From assembly GCF_012927745.1 (NCBI RefSeq), contig NZ_JABBKX010000002.1:907999-971998 (forward strand): a stretch of DNA of 64,000 nt, written 5' to 3'. Of the stretch, positions 35,059 through 43,978 are shown one piece after another (position 1 is the first letter of the stretch; each line of letters starts with the position of its first letter). The notes under the pieces were generated by a model. It did no database searches. It was not told where the DNA came from and saw only the letters and a program-made list of their open reading frames with translations. Made by a program: the position numbers and the translations under genes. Origin of the DNA: Neoroseomonas marina. GTDB taxonomy: Bacteria; Pseudomonadota; Alphaproteobacteria; Acetobacterales; Acetobacteraceae.

Positions 35059-35934
35059 TCATCGCAGAACGACGGGTTGCAGCTTCGTTATGTCAACGCC
35101 GCGAAACGCATAGGCCTCGTTGAGCGCGTTCTGGACGAAGCCCGAGAAAGCGAGATAGCCGAACGATGTCGTCAGGAAATTCCGCCAGCGCGGGTCGAGC
35201 TCCTGCCGGATGGCCGCAGTCGCCGGGAACAACGCGGGCGGCGCAGGCATCGTCACGACGGTGTTCGGAATACGTGCGCTCGCAAGGGTCATGCCCGTGA
35301 GCGAGGAAGAGATCGCCGCTACACGGTTCGCGTTCAAGGCGGCGATCATCTCGTTGATGTTCTGAAAGCGGTCGAGCTGGGCAGCCGGAGCACGTCTCAT
35401 GATCTCCGTCTCCATGGTGGTGCCGACCGGAACGCCGATCCTCAGACGAGCGGAATTGATGGCTTCCCAGGTTGCGATGTCGATGCCCTGGCGCGCGAGG
35501 ATCGCCGTGCCGTACATGAACAACGCCTGCGGCACGAAATCGACCGCCACCGCGCGGCGCACCGTGCCGTCGAGTGCGAAGATGAGATCGAACTGATTGG
35601 CCTGCAGACCAGCCACGGCATTGCCGTAGGTCGTCTCGACCAGCTGCAATTCGGCTCCGAGCGCATCCGCCATCTCCTTGGCGCAAGCGACCGACAGGCC
35701 CCGCCAGACTGCGCCCGCAATGCGCACGCCGCCAGGCGCATCGCTGTTGGTCAGATCCTTGAAGACGAATGGTTCCGAGATGGGAGCACCGAGCCGCAGG
35801 ACCTTGGTCTGCGTGATCGTTTCCCACGTCGACCGCGCACCTTGTGCTTGGGCGCTGCGCGCCCCCAGCAGGCTCGCCGCGCTGGCGGCAAGCGCCGCCG
35901 CGACCGTCGTGCTCCGCCTTGTGACTTCAGCCAT
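35059..35934 (-). CDS. Amino-acid-type ABC transporter substrate-binding protein
   Basis: The 291-residue family-3 binding protein has an export signal (TRRSTTVAAALAASAASLLGA) and segments VLRLGAPISEPFVFKD, ELQLVETTYGNAVAGLQANQFDL and RIGVPVGTTMETEI. It would bind a polar amino acid or related amine. It ends a leftward transporter set with an ATPase and two permeases and converges with the IclR gene. Confidence 0.87.
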   Translation of the reverse strand: MAEVTRRSTTVAAALAASAASLLGARSAQAQGARSTWETITQTKVLRLGAPISEPFVFKDLTNSDAPGGVRIAGAVWRGLSVACAKEMADALGAELQLVETTYGNAVAGLQANQFDLIFALDGTVRRAVAVDFVPQALFMYGTAILARQGIDIATWEAINSARLRIGVPVGTTMETEIMRRAPAAQLDRFQNINEMIAALNANRVAAISSSLTGMTLASARIPNTVVTMPAPPALFPATAAIRQELDPRWRNFLTTSFGYLAFSGFVQNALNEAYAFRGVDITKLQPVVLR

Positions 35935-35990
35935 CGTCGTTCTCCTTCAGGTGTCGGGTTACGGGATGGATCGGCTCCGTGCGGATGCGG

Positions 35991-36800
35991 TCATCCGTCC
36001 ACGGCCGCGGCCGGAGTCATCTCGGGCTCCGGCATCCGGAAAGCCGTGTGGCCACGGAGAAAATCCTGTGTTCGCGGTCGTCTGGGCCGTACCAGGATCT
36101 CCTGCGGCGGGCCCTCCTCGTAGATTGTGCCTTCGTGCAGGAAGACGACGCGATGCGCCACGTTGTACGCAAAGCCGAGTTCGTGCGTGACGACGAGCAT
36201 CGTCGTTCCGTCCTCAGCGAGCTTGCGCATCGCGACCAGCACCTCCCCGACCAACTCGGGATCGAGGGCGGAGGTAGCCTCGTCGAACAACATGATGGAG
36301 GGTTCCATCGCGAGCGCGCGCGCGATCGCCACGCGCTGCTGCTGACCTCCCGAGAGTTGCGACGGGTAGTCCTTGGCCTTGTCGAGAATGCCCACGCGAC
36401 GGAGCTGCTCGGCCGCCTTCTCATGCGCCACGGCCGGCGGGACACCACGGATCTTGATGGGTCCAATGGTCACGTTCTCTTCCACCGTCAGATGCGGGAA
36501 GAGATTGAACTGCTGGAACACCATGCCGACATGGGTCCGCACCGCACAAAGCTTTGATTCCCGGTAGGCCATCTTGCCTCCGGACTCACGCCCTATGAGC
36601 CGGCCTTCGAGGTAAATGCGGCCCTCGGTGGGATAGCCGAGGAAGTTCACGCAGCGCAGCAACGTGCTCTTGCCTGATCCGCTCGCGCCGATGAGGCAAA
36701 CTGTTTCCCCGCGATGCACGGTGAGGTCGATGCCCTTCAACACCTCAAGCAGCCCGTAGGCCTTGCGCAAGCCTTCGATGCGGAGGACTTCCTCAGTCAC
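35991..36800 (-). CDS. Polar amino-acid ABC transporter ATP-binding protein
   Basis: The 269-residue ATPase has Walker A GASGSGKST, signature LSGGQQQRV, Walker B IMLFDEATSALDPEL and switch His in VTHELGFA. It is of the GlnQ/HisP type. I chose the GTG at 36800 because GGAG lies six bases upstream and homology (EVLRIEGLRKAYG) starts there; it overlaps the permease stop by eight bases. An in-frame ATG at 36845 would add 15 residues. Confidence 0.88.
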   Translation of the reverse strand: MTEEVLRIEGLRKAYGLLEVLKGIDLTVHRGETVCLIGASGSGKSTLLRCVNFLGYPTEGRIYLEGRLIGRESGGKMAYRESKLCAVRTHVGMVFQQFNLFPHLTVEENVTIGPIKIRGVPPAVAHEKAAEQLRRVGILDKAKDYPSQLSGGQQQRVAIARALAMEPSIMLFDEATSALDPELVGEVLVAMRKLAEDGTTMLVVTHELGFAYNVAHRVVFLHEGTIYEEGPPQEILVRPRRPRTQDFLRGHTAFRMPEPEMTPAAAVDG

Positions 36801-37473
36801 GATGCACTCCTCCACGGCGCGCGAGGCGGCGTTCGAACCAGACACATCCGTAGCTCACGGGCAGCAGAATCACCGTGAAGATCACCGTCACAGCTGTATA
36901 GGTCTCAAGCGGCCGCATCTGGTCCTCGGCGATGACCTTCGCGGTGTAGAGCAGCTCGCCGAAGGCAATGGTTGAGGCGAGGGTCGTGGCCTTGGCGAGC
37001 TCGATGGCACGATTGCCGAAGGCCGGGATCATGCGCATCAGCGCCTGGGGCAGCACGATGTAACGCATCTGCGCGCCGAAGCCGAAGCCGATAGCCCGCG
37101 CCGCTTCCCATTGACCACGCTCGATCGAGGCGATCCCAGCGCGGTAGATCTCCGCGCTGTAGGCCCCGGTATAGATCGAGAGCGAGACCACGGCCGCGAG
37201 CCATGCCGAAGCCTGCCAGCCCGTGACCATGGGGATCGCGTAGTAGAACCAGATGAGCTGAATGAGGCCTGGCGTGTTGCGGATGGCTTCGACGTAGACC
37301 GTGCCGATGCTGCGCAGGATGCGCGACGGCGCGGTGCGGAAGATGCCGACCACGAGTCCGATCCCCAGGCCGCAGATCAGCGCAACGGCCCAGAGCTTTG
37401 CGGTGCCGGCGAGGCCCACCAGCAGATGCGGCCAGAGCACCCAGAGAAAGGCGAAATCCCATTCATAGGCCAT
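36793..37473 (-). CDS. Polar amino-acid ABC transporter permease
   Basis: The 226-residue HisM/GltK-type permease has about five membrane helices, EAIRNTPGLIQLIWFYYAIP and the ATPase-docking loop GQWEAARAIGFGFGAQMRYIVLPQAL. It pairs with the permease at 37486 to form a heterodimer, with 12 bases between the genes. Confidence 0.9.
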   Translation of the reverse strand: MAYEWDFAFLWVLWPHLLVGLAGTAKLWAVALICGLGIGLVVGIFRTAPSRILRSIGTVYVEAIRNTPGLIQLIWFYYAIPMVTGWQASAWLAAVVSLSIYTGAYSAEIYRAGIASIERGQWEAARAIGFGFGAQMRYIVLPQALMRMIPAFGNRAIELAKATTLASTIAFGELLYTAKVIAEDQMRPLETYTAVTVIFTVILLPVSYGCVWFERRLARRGGVHRD

Positions 37474-37485
37474 GCTGCCGCCCCT

Positions 37486-38154
37486 CTAGCGCTCGACCGC
37501 CGCGTAGCGACGCTCGAGTCGCATGGCGATCCGCCCTGTCACGAAGAGGAAGGCGAAGCAGATGAGGCCCGCGATCGTGAAGGTCTCGACCGGCCGGTAC
37601 ACTTCGGTGGATACGCGGAAGGCTTCGTAGACGATCTCCGGATAGGTGACGATGCCCGCGAGGGTTGTGGTCTTCACGACCTCGACCACAAGCAGGAAGA
37701 AGACCGGGATCATGCGCCGCGCGGCCTGCGGCAGGATGATGTAGCGCAGCCGCATCGTGCCCGGCATGCCCAGGGCACGCGCGGCTTCCCATTGCCCGGT
37801 CGAGATGGAGCCCAACCCCGCGCGCACGAGCTCCGCCAGATAGGCGGATGCCTGCAGGCCAATCGCGATGGTCACCGCAGTGAAGGTAGACAGATTCACG
37901 CCGAGCAGAATTGGCAGCGCGTAATAGCACCAGCAGATCAGCACCAGCGCGACGGAGGTGCGGAAGAAGTCGATATAGACGACGGCGATCGGTGCGAGGA
38001 AGCGCACACGCTGGTGCCGGATCACCCCGAGCACGACGCCTATGGGTACGGCGAGCGCAATGCAGGCCGCCGACAGTAGGACGGTGTGCAGCCCGCCCCA
38101 CAGCAGTTGCGGCATGTACTGCAGGACGATGGAAAAGTTCCAATCGTACGGCAT
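37486..38154 (-). CDS. Polar amino-acid ABC transporter permease
   Basis: The 222-residue permease has DFFRTSVALVLICWCYYALP and the docking loop GQWEAARALGMPGTMRLRYIILPQA. It is the first transporter gene after the FAD oxidoreductases, with a 99-base gap that holds an inverted repeat (38230-38248). So the transporter may have its own promoter as well as read-through from upstream. Confidence 0.9.
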   Translation of the reverse strand: MPYDWNFSIVLQYMPQLLWGGLHTVLLSAACIALAVPIGVVLGVIRHQRVRFLAPIAVVYIDFFRTSVALVLICWCYYALPILLGVNLSTFTAVTIAIGLQASAYLAELVRAGLGSISTGQWEAARALGMPGTMRLRYIILPQAARRMIPVFFLLVVEVVKTTTLAGIVTYPEIVYEAFRVSTEVYRPVETFTIAGLICFAFLFVTGRIAMRLERRYAAVER

Positions 38155-38229
38155 GTTCCCCCAGCCTGTTCACGGCCGGCGCCTCCCGCATCAACTCTAA
38201 GCGCGGGTCCGGAAGCGCGGCAACACCGA

Positions 38230-38248
38230 AATGGACCACCATTCCATT
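38230..38248. promoter_or_regulatory. Inverted repeat before the amino-acid transporter genes
   Basis: AATGGA (38230-38235), seven bases, then TCCATT (38243-38248) form a 6-base inverted repeat 76 bases upstream of the first permease ATG. This size and spacing fit a dimeric regulator site. Which protein binds it is unknown. Confidence 0.4.
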
Positions 38249-38253
38249 CTGCG

Positions 38254-39564
38254 TCAGCGGCCGGCGGCGAGCTGCGCCCGCAACCGGTGATACATGACGG
38301 CACCTTCGACGATGAGGTCGCGCAGCGGGTAGTAGGGCAGCGTCCGGAAGGTCGAGAGCGGCAGCACGAGATCGTCGATCTTCGCCTCGCCCGACGCCCA
38401 GCGCGCGAGCTCGCGTCCCATGATCGTCGCTGTGCAGATGCCGCGTCCGCTGTAGCCGAGCGCGGCCGCCGCATCGGGCGCAAGCTCGAACAGGCGCGGA
38501 TAGCGGTCCGTCGTCATCGCCATGTGGCCGCTCCAGCGATACTCCCAGGTGAGTTCGCCGGCATGCGGAAAGAGTATGCGGCCGTGCCGCGCCAGTTCCT
38601 CGAAGAGTGCCGGCGTCTCCCCGCCGGCCGTGCCGTTGCCGCCGCCGAGATGCAGGCGCCCGTCCGGATGCATGCGAACGCCGACCGTCAGGTAGCGCGT
38701 ATCGGACATGATCTCGCCGCCGGGCAGGATGCTGCGGCGCTGATTCTCGCCGAGCGGCGCGCTGACGAGCTGCGGCGTGCGTCCGGCCAGGAAGGTGCGG
38801 CGCAGCCCGGGCCAGACGTCGTCGGTATAGGCGTTGGTGGCGAGGATCACCTTGCTGGCCGTGACCTCCCCCTTGTCGAGTTTCAGCCGCCAGCCGGCGC
38901 CATCGCGGCCGATGCTCCGGACATGCGCATCGCGACGGATGGCGCCGCCGCTCTCCACCACGGCGCGGGCCAGGCCGCGGGCATAGCCCAGCGGATTGAT
39001 GGCGCCGCCACGCGGATCGATACAGCCGCCGGTGTAGAACTCCGTTCCGGACCGCCGCGCGAGCTCCGTCGCGTCGAGCAGTTCGAGCGGTGCGCCGCGC
39101 GCCACCCAGATCTCCACGCGGCGTCGCAGGTCCCCGAAGGCACCAGAGGAATGCGCCGCGGTGATGATGCCGCAGCGCCGTGCGTCGCAGTCGATCCTGA
39201 AACGCTCGATCAGCGAGAAGACAAGGTCCGGTCCGGCGCCGACGGCACGGATCAGCTCCCGGCCGCGCTCCACGCCGAAATGCTCCTCGATCTCATGCGG
39301 TTCGTGCTTGAGCGCGGCGACGACCTGGCCGTTGTTGCGCCCCGATGCGCCCCAACCCGGCTCATGCGCATCGAGGACCAGCACCGACAGGCCGCGCTCG
39401 GCCAGGTGCAACGCCGCCGACAATCCGGTGTAGCCAGCCCCGACGACCGCGATGTCGGCCTGCATGTCGCCGTCGAAGGCGGGGATCTCCGGCCCCGGCG
39501 AGGCGGTCGCCGCCCAGTAGGAGAGGGGCGTGCCCGCAGGGTCGTCGATCGGCTGCCGCGCCAT
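38254..39564 (-). CDS. FAD-dependent amine/amino-acid oxidoreductase (DadA/PuuB-like)
   Basis: The 436-residue flavoprotein has the FAD-binding turn VVGAGYTGLSAALHLAERG and the family hallmark GWGASGRNNGQV. Further on it has INPLGYARGLARAVV, ATNAYTDDVWPGLRRT and GYSGRGICTATIMGRELA. Relatives oxidise gamma-glutamylputrescine, sarcosine or D-amino acids. It lies five bases after the paralogue at 39570 and before an amino-acid-type transporter. ATG 39564 starts the conserved part; the open frame runs to 39876. Confidence 0.85.
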   Translation of the reverse strand: MARQPIDDPAGTPLSYWAATASPGPEIPAFDGDMQADIAVVGAGYTGLSAALHLAERGLSVLVLDAHEPGWGASGRNNGQVVAALKHEPHEIEEHFGVERGRELIRAVGAGPDLVFSLIERFRIDCDARRCGIITAAHSSGAFGDLRRRVEIWVARGAPLELLDATELARRSGTEFYTGGCIDPRGGAINPLGYARGLARAVVESGGAIRRDAHVRSIGRDGAGWRLKLDKGEVTASKVILATNAYTDDVWPGLRRTFLAGRTPQLVSAPLGENQRRSILPGGEIMSDTRYLTVGVRMHPDGRLHLGGGNGTAGGETPALFEELARHGRILFPHAGELTWEYRWSGHMAMTTDRYPRLFELAPDAAAALGYSGRGICTATIMGRELARWASGEAKIDDLVLPLSTFRTLPYYPLRDLIVEGAVMYHRLRAQLAAGR

Positions 39565-39569
39565 CCCGG

Positions 39570-40904
39570 TCAGATCTCCGCCGGGCGCTGCTTCTCGAGA
39601 CGTTGTGTCTCGAGGTTGTCGCGCAGCGAGTACCATTGGATCAGCGCCGTCACGAGCGGTCGCGCGAGCGGCTGTACGAAGATCCGCTTCGGTGCATCCG
39701 GCGGAAGGACGAAGTCGGTCTCGGGTGCCCCCAGCGCGTGGCGCGCCAGTTCCCGGCCGTAGATGGTCGCGAGTGCGACGCCGCGGCCATTGCATCCCAT
39801 CATCGCGTGCAGCCCAGGTGCGAGGCGGTGGATGTGCCAGGAATTGTCGCCGTTCATCGCCATGAAGCCGCTCCACCAGAACTCGGCGCCGATATCGCCG
39901 AGTTGCGGGAAGATGCTGCGGAGCCGATGCAGCGTGCCGCGCCAGGACGGTTCGCCCTGCGGTCCGAAGGCGGGACCCATGCCACCGAACTGCAGCCTTC
40001 CATCCGCATGCAAGCGGATGCCCGAGAGCAGGCGGCGCGTATCCGTCATCACCTGCCCGCCGGGCAGGATGGATCTGCGGAGGTTGTCGCGCAGGGGGGC
40101 GCTGCCGAACTGGTAGGCGCGGACCGGCACGATGGTCCGCCGCAGCCCTGGCCAGAGATCATCCGTATAGGCGTTGGTGCAGAGGAAGACGCGATCGGCG
40201 CGCAGCACCGCGCCGTCCCGGGAGGTGATGCGCCAGCGCGCGCCGTCGCGTTGTAACGCAGCGGCGCGCGTGCCTTCATGCAGCTCGGCTCCCGCCGCGA
40301 TGGCGGCGCGCGCGAGGCCGCGCACATAGGCAAGCGGATTGATCTTGGCGCCGCGACGATCGAGCCAGGCGCCAAGATAGAAGTTGCTGCCGATGGTCTG
40401 GGCCGCTTCACGGCGGTCGAGCAGCTCCACCGGCCGGCCGCGCGCCTGCCAGTAGGCGACGCGCCTCTCCATGCCCTTCAGCGCCGCGGCGGTATGCGCG
40501 CCGGAGACGATGCCAGAGACACTGTACTCGCAGTCGATGCCGTGCTTCGCGATCAGCTCGGCGATCAGCGCCGGCCCCTGCTCCGCCGCGTCGATCAGGC
40601 GCTGGCCGCGCTCAACGCCGTAGCGCGCGACGATCTCGTCCGGGTCGTGCTTCGTCGCCGGCGCTACATGGCCCGCATTGCGACCGGAAGCGCCCCAGCC
40701 GATGCGATGGGCCTCGATCAGCACGGTTCGCGCGCCGCCGTCGGCCGCATGCAGCGCGGCCGAGCATCCGCCGATGCCGCCGCCGACGATGGCGATGTCC
40801 GCCTCGTGCTCGCCCGCCAGAGGCCGGAGGTTGAGCGGAGCCCCGCCGCCGGCCGTGAAGCTGGTCTTCGGATAGACGGGATCGTCGTCGATCGGCAGGT
40901 GCAT
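39570..40904 (-). CDS. FAD-dependent amine/amino-acid oxidoreductase (DadA/PuuB-like)
   Basis: The 444-residue flavoprotein has IVGGGIGGCSAALHAADGG, GWGASGRNAGHV, INPLAYVRGLARAAI and GCNGRGVALATIYGRELA. It is closest to the third copy at 42618-43961. ATG 40904 was chosen because a GGGAGAG sequence lies seven bases upstream and the frame beyond is not protein-like. It heads the leftward operon and is divergent from the ThDP enzyme. Confidence 0.86.
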   Translation of the reverse strand: MHLPIDDDPVYPKTSFTAGGGAPLNLRPLAGEHEADIAIVGGGIGGCSAALHAADGGARTVLIEAHRIGWGASGRNAGHVAPATKHDPDEIVARYGVERGQRLIDAAEQGPALIAELIAKHGIDCEYSVSGIVSGAHTAAALKGMERRVAYWQARGRPVELLDRREAAQTIGSNFYLGAWLDRRGAKINPLAYVRGLARAAIAAGAELHEGTRAAALQRDGARWRITSRDGAVLRADRVFLCTNAYTDDLWPGLRRTIVPVRAYQFGSAPLRDNLRRSILPGGQVMTDTRRLLSGIRLHADGRLQFGGMGPAFGPQGEPSWRGTLHRLRSIFPQLGDIGAEFWWSGFMAMNGDNSWHIHRLAPGLHAMMGCNGRGVALATIYGRELARHALGAPETDFVLPPDAPKRIFVQPLARPLVTALIQWYSLRDNLETQRLEKQRPAEI

Positions 40905-40966
40905 GCAAGGCTCTCCCTCGCGCTCCTGTCGATTGGACGACAGCGCGTCGGCATCGGCAAGAGGAA

Positions 40967-40987
40967 AAGAGAACGATGTTCCATTCC
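40967..40987. promoter_or_regulatory. IclR-type operator candidate, copy 1
   Basis: AAGAGAACGATGTTC followed by CATTCC lies between the divergent oxidoreductase and ThDP-enzyme genes. It contains the inverted repeat GAAC-GAT-GTTC. Seventeen of 21 bases match the site at 48871-48891. One regulator, probably the IclR protein at 49009, may bind both. Confidence 0.5.
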
Positions 40988-41039
40988 ACTCGACGCCATC
41001 GGACGACGGCGCCATAGTCGCGGCAAGGAGACACGCCGC

Positions 41040-42623
41040 ATGGCCCAGACCGCCGATCAGGATCCGCATCCCGTCGTCACCGGTGCGGACGACATGATCC
41101 GTGCCCTTGAGGAAGGCGGTATCGATCTCTGCCTGACCAATCCGGGCACTTCGGAAATGCATGCGGTCGCAGCGCTCGACCGCTCGGACCGCATGCGCTG
41201 CGTTCTGGCGCTGTTCGAGGGCGTGGCGACCGGCGCCGCGGACGGATACTTCCGCATGGCGCGCCGGCCGGCCGCGACGCTGCTGCATCTCGGTCCCGGC
41301 TTCGCCAACGGCATGGCGAACCTGCACAACGCCAAGAAGGCGGGGTCCGGCGTCGTCAACGTCGTGGGCGACCATGCGAGCTTCCACCTCGCCTACAATG
41401 CGCCGCTGACCTCCGACATCGCGGGTATGGCGCGGACGGTATCGCATTGGGTGCAGGCGGCACCGGATGCCGCGGCACTTGCCGAGGCCGCGACCCAGGC
41501 CGTGGAGCAGGCGCGGATCGGCACGGGCCGCGTCGCGACGCTGATCGCGCCAGCCGATGCGACCTGGTCAGCCGGAGGTCAGCCGATCCGTCGGGCCGCA
41601 CCGCCACCGCGCCGCGCCGTGCCTGACGCGGCGCGGATCGCGGCCGCGGCGGCGACACTGCGCCGCGGCGGGACGAGCCTCCTGCTGCTGGGCGGCAGCT
41701 TCGTCTTGGCCCGGGCAAAGGCTTGGGCGGCCGCGATTGCGCAGGCCACGGGCTGCGCGCTGCGCACGCCGATATCGAGCCCGCGCAACGAGCGCGGCGC
41801 CGGGCGGGTCGAGATCCCTCGCGTGCCCTATGCGGGCGAGGAAGCCATCGCGGCGCTGCGGGAGGTCCGCCAGGTCGTGCTGTGCGGCGCGCGCCGCCCG
41901 GTGTCGAACTTTGCCTTCCCCGATCGTTCGAACGTGCTGACGCAACGCGGCTGCACCTTCGTCGAACTGGCCGAGGCCGATGACGACATCGAGGCGACGC
42001 TGGCGGCTTTGGCCGATGCTGTGGGGGTGCAGGCCGCCAGCGCGCCGACGCCCGTCGCCGCGACGCGGATGCTGCCGACCGGCGCGCCCACGCCGGAGGG
42101 GATCGCGCGCACCATCACGGCGCTGCTGCCAGAGAACGCCGTCGTCGTGGACGAGGCAGTGACGACCGGCCGCGGCTTCGCGCGCTTCACCGCCGATGCT
42201 CAACCGCATGACTGGTTGCAGAACGTCGGTGGGTCGATCGGATATGGCATGCCGGTTGCGATCGGCGCGGCGCTCGCCTGCCCGGATCGCAGGGTGCTCT
42301 GCCTCGCCGGAGACGGCAGTGCCATGTACACGGAGCAGGCGCTGTGGACGATGGCGCGCGAGGCCCTCGACATCACCGTCGTGATCATGGCCAACCGCGC
42401 CTATCAGATCCTGCGCGCGCAGCTGCCGCGCGTCGGCATCCGCAATCCTGGGCAGCGATCGATCGACATGCTGACGCTGGATCGGCCGGCCCTGGATTGG
42501 GTCGGCATCGCGCGCGGTCACGGCGTCGAGGCCGGCCATGCCGACGACCTCGAAGGCTTGGCGCGGCAGCTGCAACGCGGGTTCGCGGCAAGCGGACCTT
42601 ACCTGGTCGAACTGCGCCTATGA
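41040..42623 (+). CDS. Thiamine-diphosphate enzyme, acetolactate-synthase/benzoylformate-decarboxylase type
   Basis: The 527-residue protein has the catalytic Glu60 in ALFEGVATGAADGY, LLHLGPGFANGMANLHNA, and the ThDP/Mg motif GDGSAMYTEQALWTMARE near residue 423. It acts on a 2-oxoacid by decarboxylation or carboligation. It is commonly labelled 'acetolactate synthase large subunit', but being between amine oxidases it may process the 2-oxoacid or aldehyde they produce. AAGGAG lies eight bases before the ATG. It converges with the third oxidoreductase with a six-base overlap of stops. Confidence 0.83.
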   Translation: MAQTADQDPHPVVTGADDMIRALEEGGIDLCLTNPGTSEMHAVAALDRSDRMRCVLALFEGVATGAADGYFRMARRPAATLLHLGPGFANGMANLHNAKKAGSGVVNVVGDHASFHLAYNAPLTSDIAGMARTVSHWVQAAPDAAALAEAATQAVEQARIGTGRVATLIAPADATWSAGGQPIRRAAPPPRRAVPDAARIAAAAATLRRGGTSLLLLGGSFVLARAKAWAAAIAQATGCALRTPISSPRNERGAGRVEIPRVPYAGEEAIAALREVRQVVLCGARRPVSNFAFPDRSNVLTQRGCTFVELAEADDDIEATLAALADAVGVQAASAPTPVAATRMLPTGAPTPEGIARTITALLPENAVVVDEAVTTGRGFARFTADAQPHDWLQNVGGSIGYGMPVAIGAALACPDRRVLCLAGDGSAMYTEQALWTMAREALDITVVIMANRAYQILRAQLPRVGIRNPGQRSIDMLTLDRPALDWVGIARGHGVEAGHADDLEGLARQLQRGFAASGPYLVELRL

Positions 42624-43961
42624 GGCCGCTGCGCGGGCCCGGGCATTCGCTGCCTGCAGGCGCCGCATCTCGATCCCGTCCCGGAAGCGGTACCACCGCA
42701 CGATCCCCGCGGCGCCCAGGCCGGAGAAGGCGTGGAAGCGCACCGGGTCGAGCGGCGTGAACGGGAGGGTGAGCTCCGTGGCGGGCGTGCCGGCGGCAAG
42801 GCGCGCGAGGTCCCGCCCGTAGATCGTGGCGAGCGCGACTCCGCGCCCGTTGCAGCCCAGGGCCGCATGCACGCCCGGCGCAAGCTCGTGCATCTGCCAG
42901 GAATCGACCTTGTTGAAGGCCATCCAGCCGCCCCAGCTCGTCTCCGGTTCGACGTCGCCGATCTGCGGGAACAGGGTGCCGAGCCAGCCTCGCATCTCCG
43001 ACCAGGCCGGCACGCTCCCCGCGCGCATCCGCGGGCCGGCACCGAAATGCAGCCGTCCGTCCGGATTCATGCGCAGCGAGATCAGCACGCGGCGCGTGTC
43101 GATCATGGGGTTGCCGTAGGGCAGGATGCTGCGCCGCAGATTGTCGGAGAGCGGCTTCGTCAGGAACTGCACGGTGCGCACCGGGATCACCGTCCGCCGC
43201 AGGCCGGGCCACAGGTCGTCCGTATAGGCGTTGGTGCAGAGGAAGACACGGTCGGCGACGACGCTCGCGCCGCTCGCCGTGGTGACGCGCCAGCGCCGAC
43301 CCTCGGGGCGTAGACCGGTGGCGCGGGTGTTCTCATGCAGCGCGGCGCCTGCCTTCAGTGCCGCACGGGCCAGGCCGCGGACATAGGCAAGCGGATTGAT
43401 GCAGCCGCCGCGACGGTCGAGAACGCCACCGAGATACAGCTCGCTGCCCGTCATTTCCGCCAGGCGCGAACGGTCGAGGATCTCGAGTGGCCGGCCGCGC
43501 GCCTGCCAGTACTCGGCGCGTCGGCGGAGTGTCTCGAGCGCGGCGGGCGAGTGCGCGGCGTTGATGATGCCGGGCAGCGCGACGTCGCAGTCGATGCCGT
43601 GCTTCTGCGCAAGTTCCATGACGAGGCGCGGGCCGTTCTCGCTGGCATCGAGGATGCGCTGGCCGTAGTTCGGCCCGTAGCGCCGCAGGATCTCGTCCGG
43701 TTCGTGCTTCGTGGACGCGGGCAGGTGGCCGGCATTGCGGCTGGATGCGCCCCAGCCGATGGATTGCCCTTCCATCAGCACGACGCGGGCGCCGAGCTCC
43801 GCCGCGTGCAGCGCCGCGGAACAGCCGGCGATGCCACCTCCGACGATGGCGACATCCGCCTGCTGCTCACCCTGCAGAGGGGGCAGCGACAACGGGTCGC
43901 CACCCCGCGCGATGTAGGGCGTCTGCGCCGGTGCAGTGCCGTCGGAAGCGGGTGTGTACAT
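42618..43961 (-). CDS. FAD-dependent amine/amino-acid oxidoreductase (DadA/PuuB-like)
   Basis: The 447-residue flavoprotein has IVGGGIAGCSAALHAAELG, GWGASSRNAGHL, INPLAYVRGLARAAL and GCNGRGVALATIYGRDLA. It is clearly paralogous to the protein at 39570, so the locus holds a three-member family with the ThDP enzyme between members. It is the last gene of the leftward operon TctC-hyuA-hyuB and lies 17 bases after hyuB. Confidence 0.86.
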   Translation of the reverse strand: MYTPASDGTAPAQTPYIARGGDPLSLPPLQGEQQADVAIVGGGIAGCSAALHAAELGARVVLMEGQSIGWGASSRNAGHLPASTKHEPDEILRRYGPNYGQRILDASENGPRLVMELAQKHGIDCDVALPGIINAAHSPAALETLRRRAEYWQARGRPLEILDRSRLAEMTGSELYLGGVLDRRGGCINPLAYVRGLARAALKAGAALHENTRATGLRPEGRRWRVTTASGASVVADRVFLCTNAYTDDLWPGLRRTVIPVRTVQFLTKPLSDNLRRSILPYGNPMIDTRRVLISLRMNPDGRLHFGAGPRMRAGSVPAWSEMRGWLGTLFPQIGDVEPETSWGGWMAFNKVDSWQMHELAPGVHAALGCNGRGVALATIYGRDLARLAAGTPATELTLPFTPLDPVRFHAFSGLGAAGIVRWYRFRDGIEMRRLQAANARARAAAS

Positions 43962-43978
43962 CCCGCGTTGCTCCTTCT

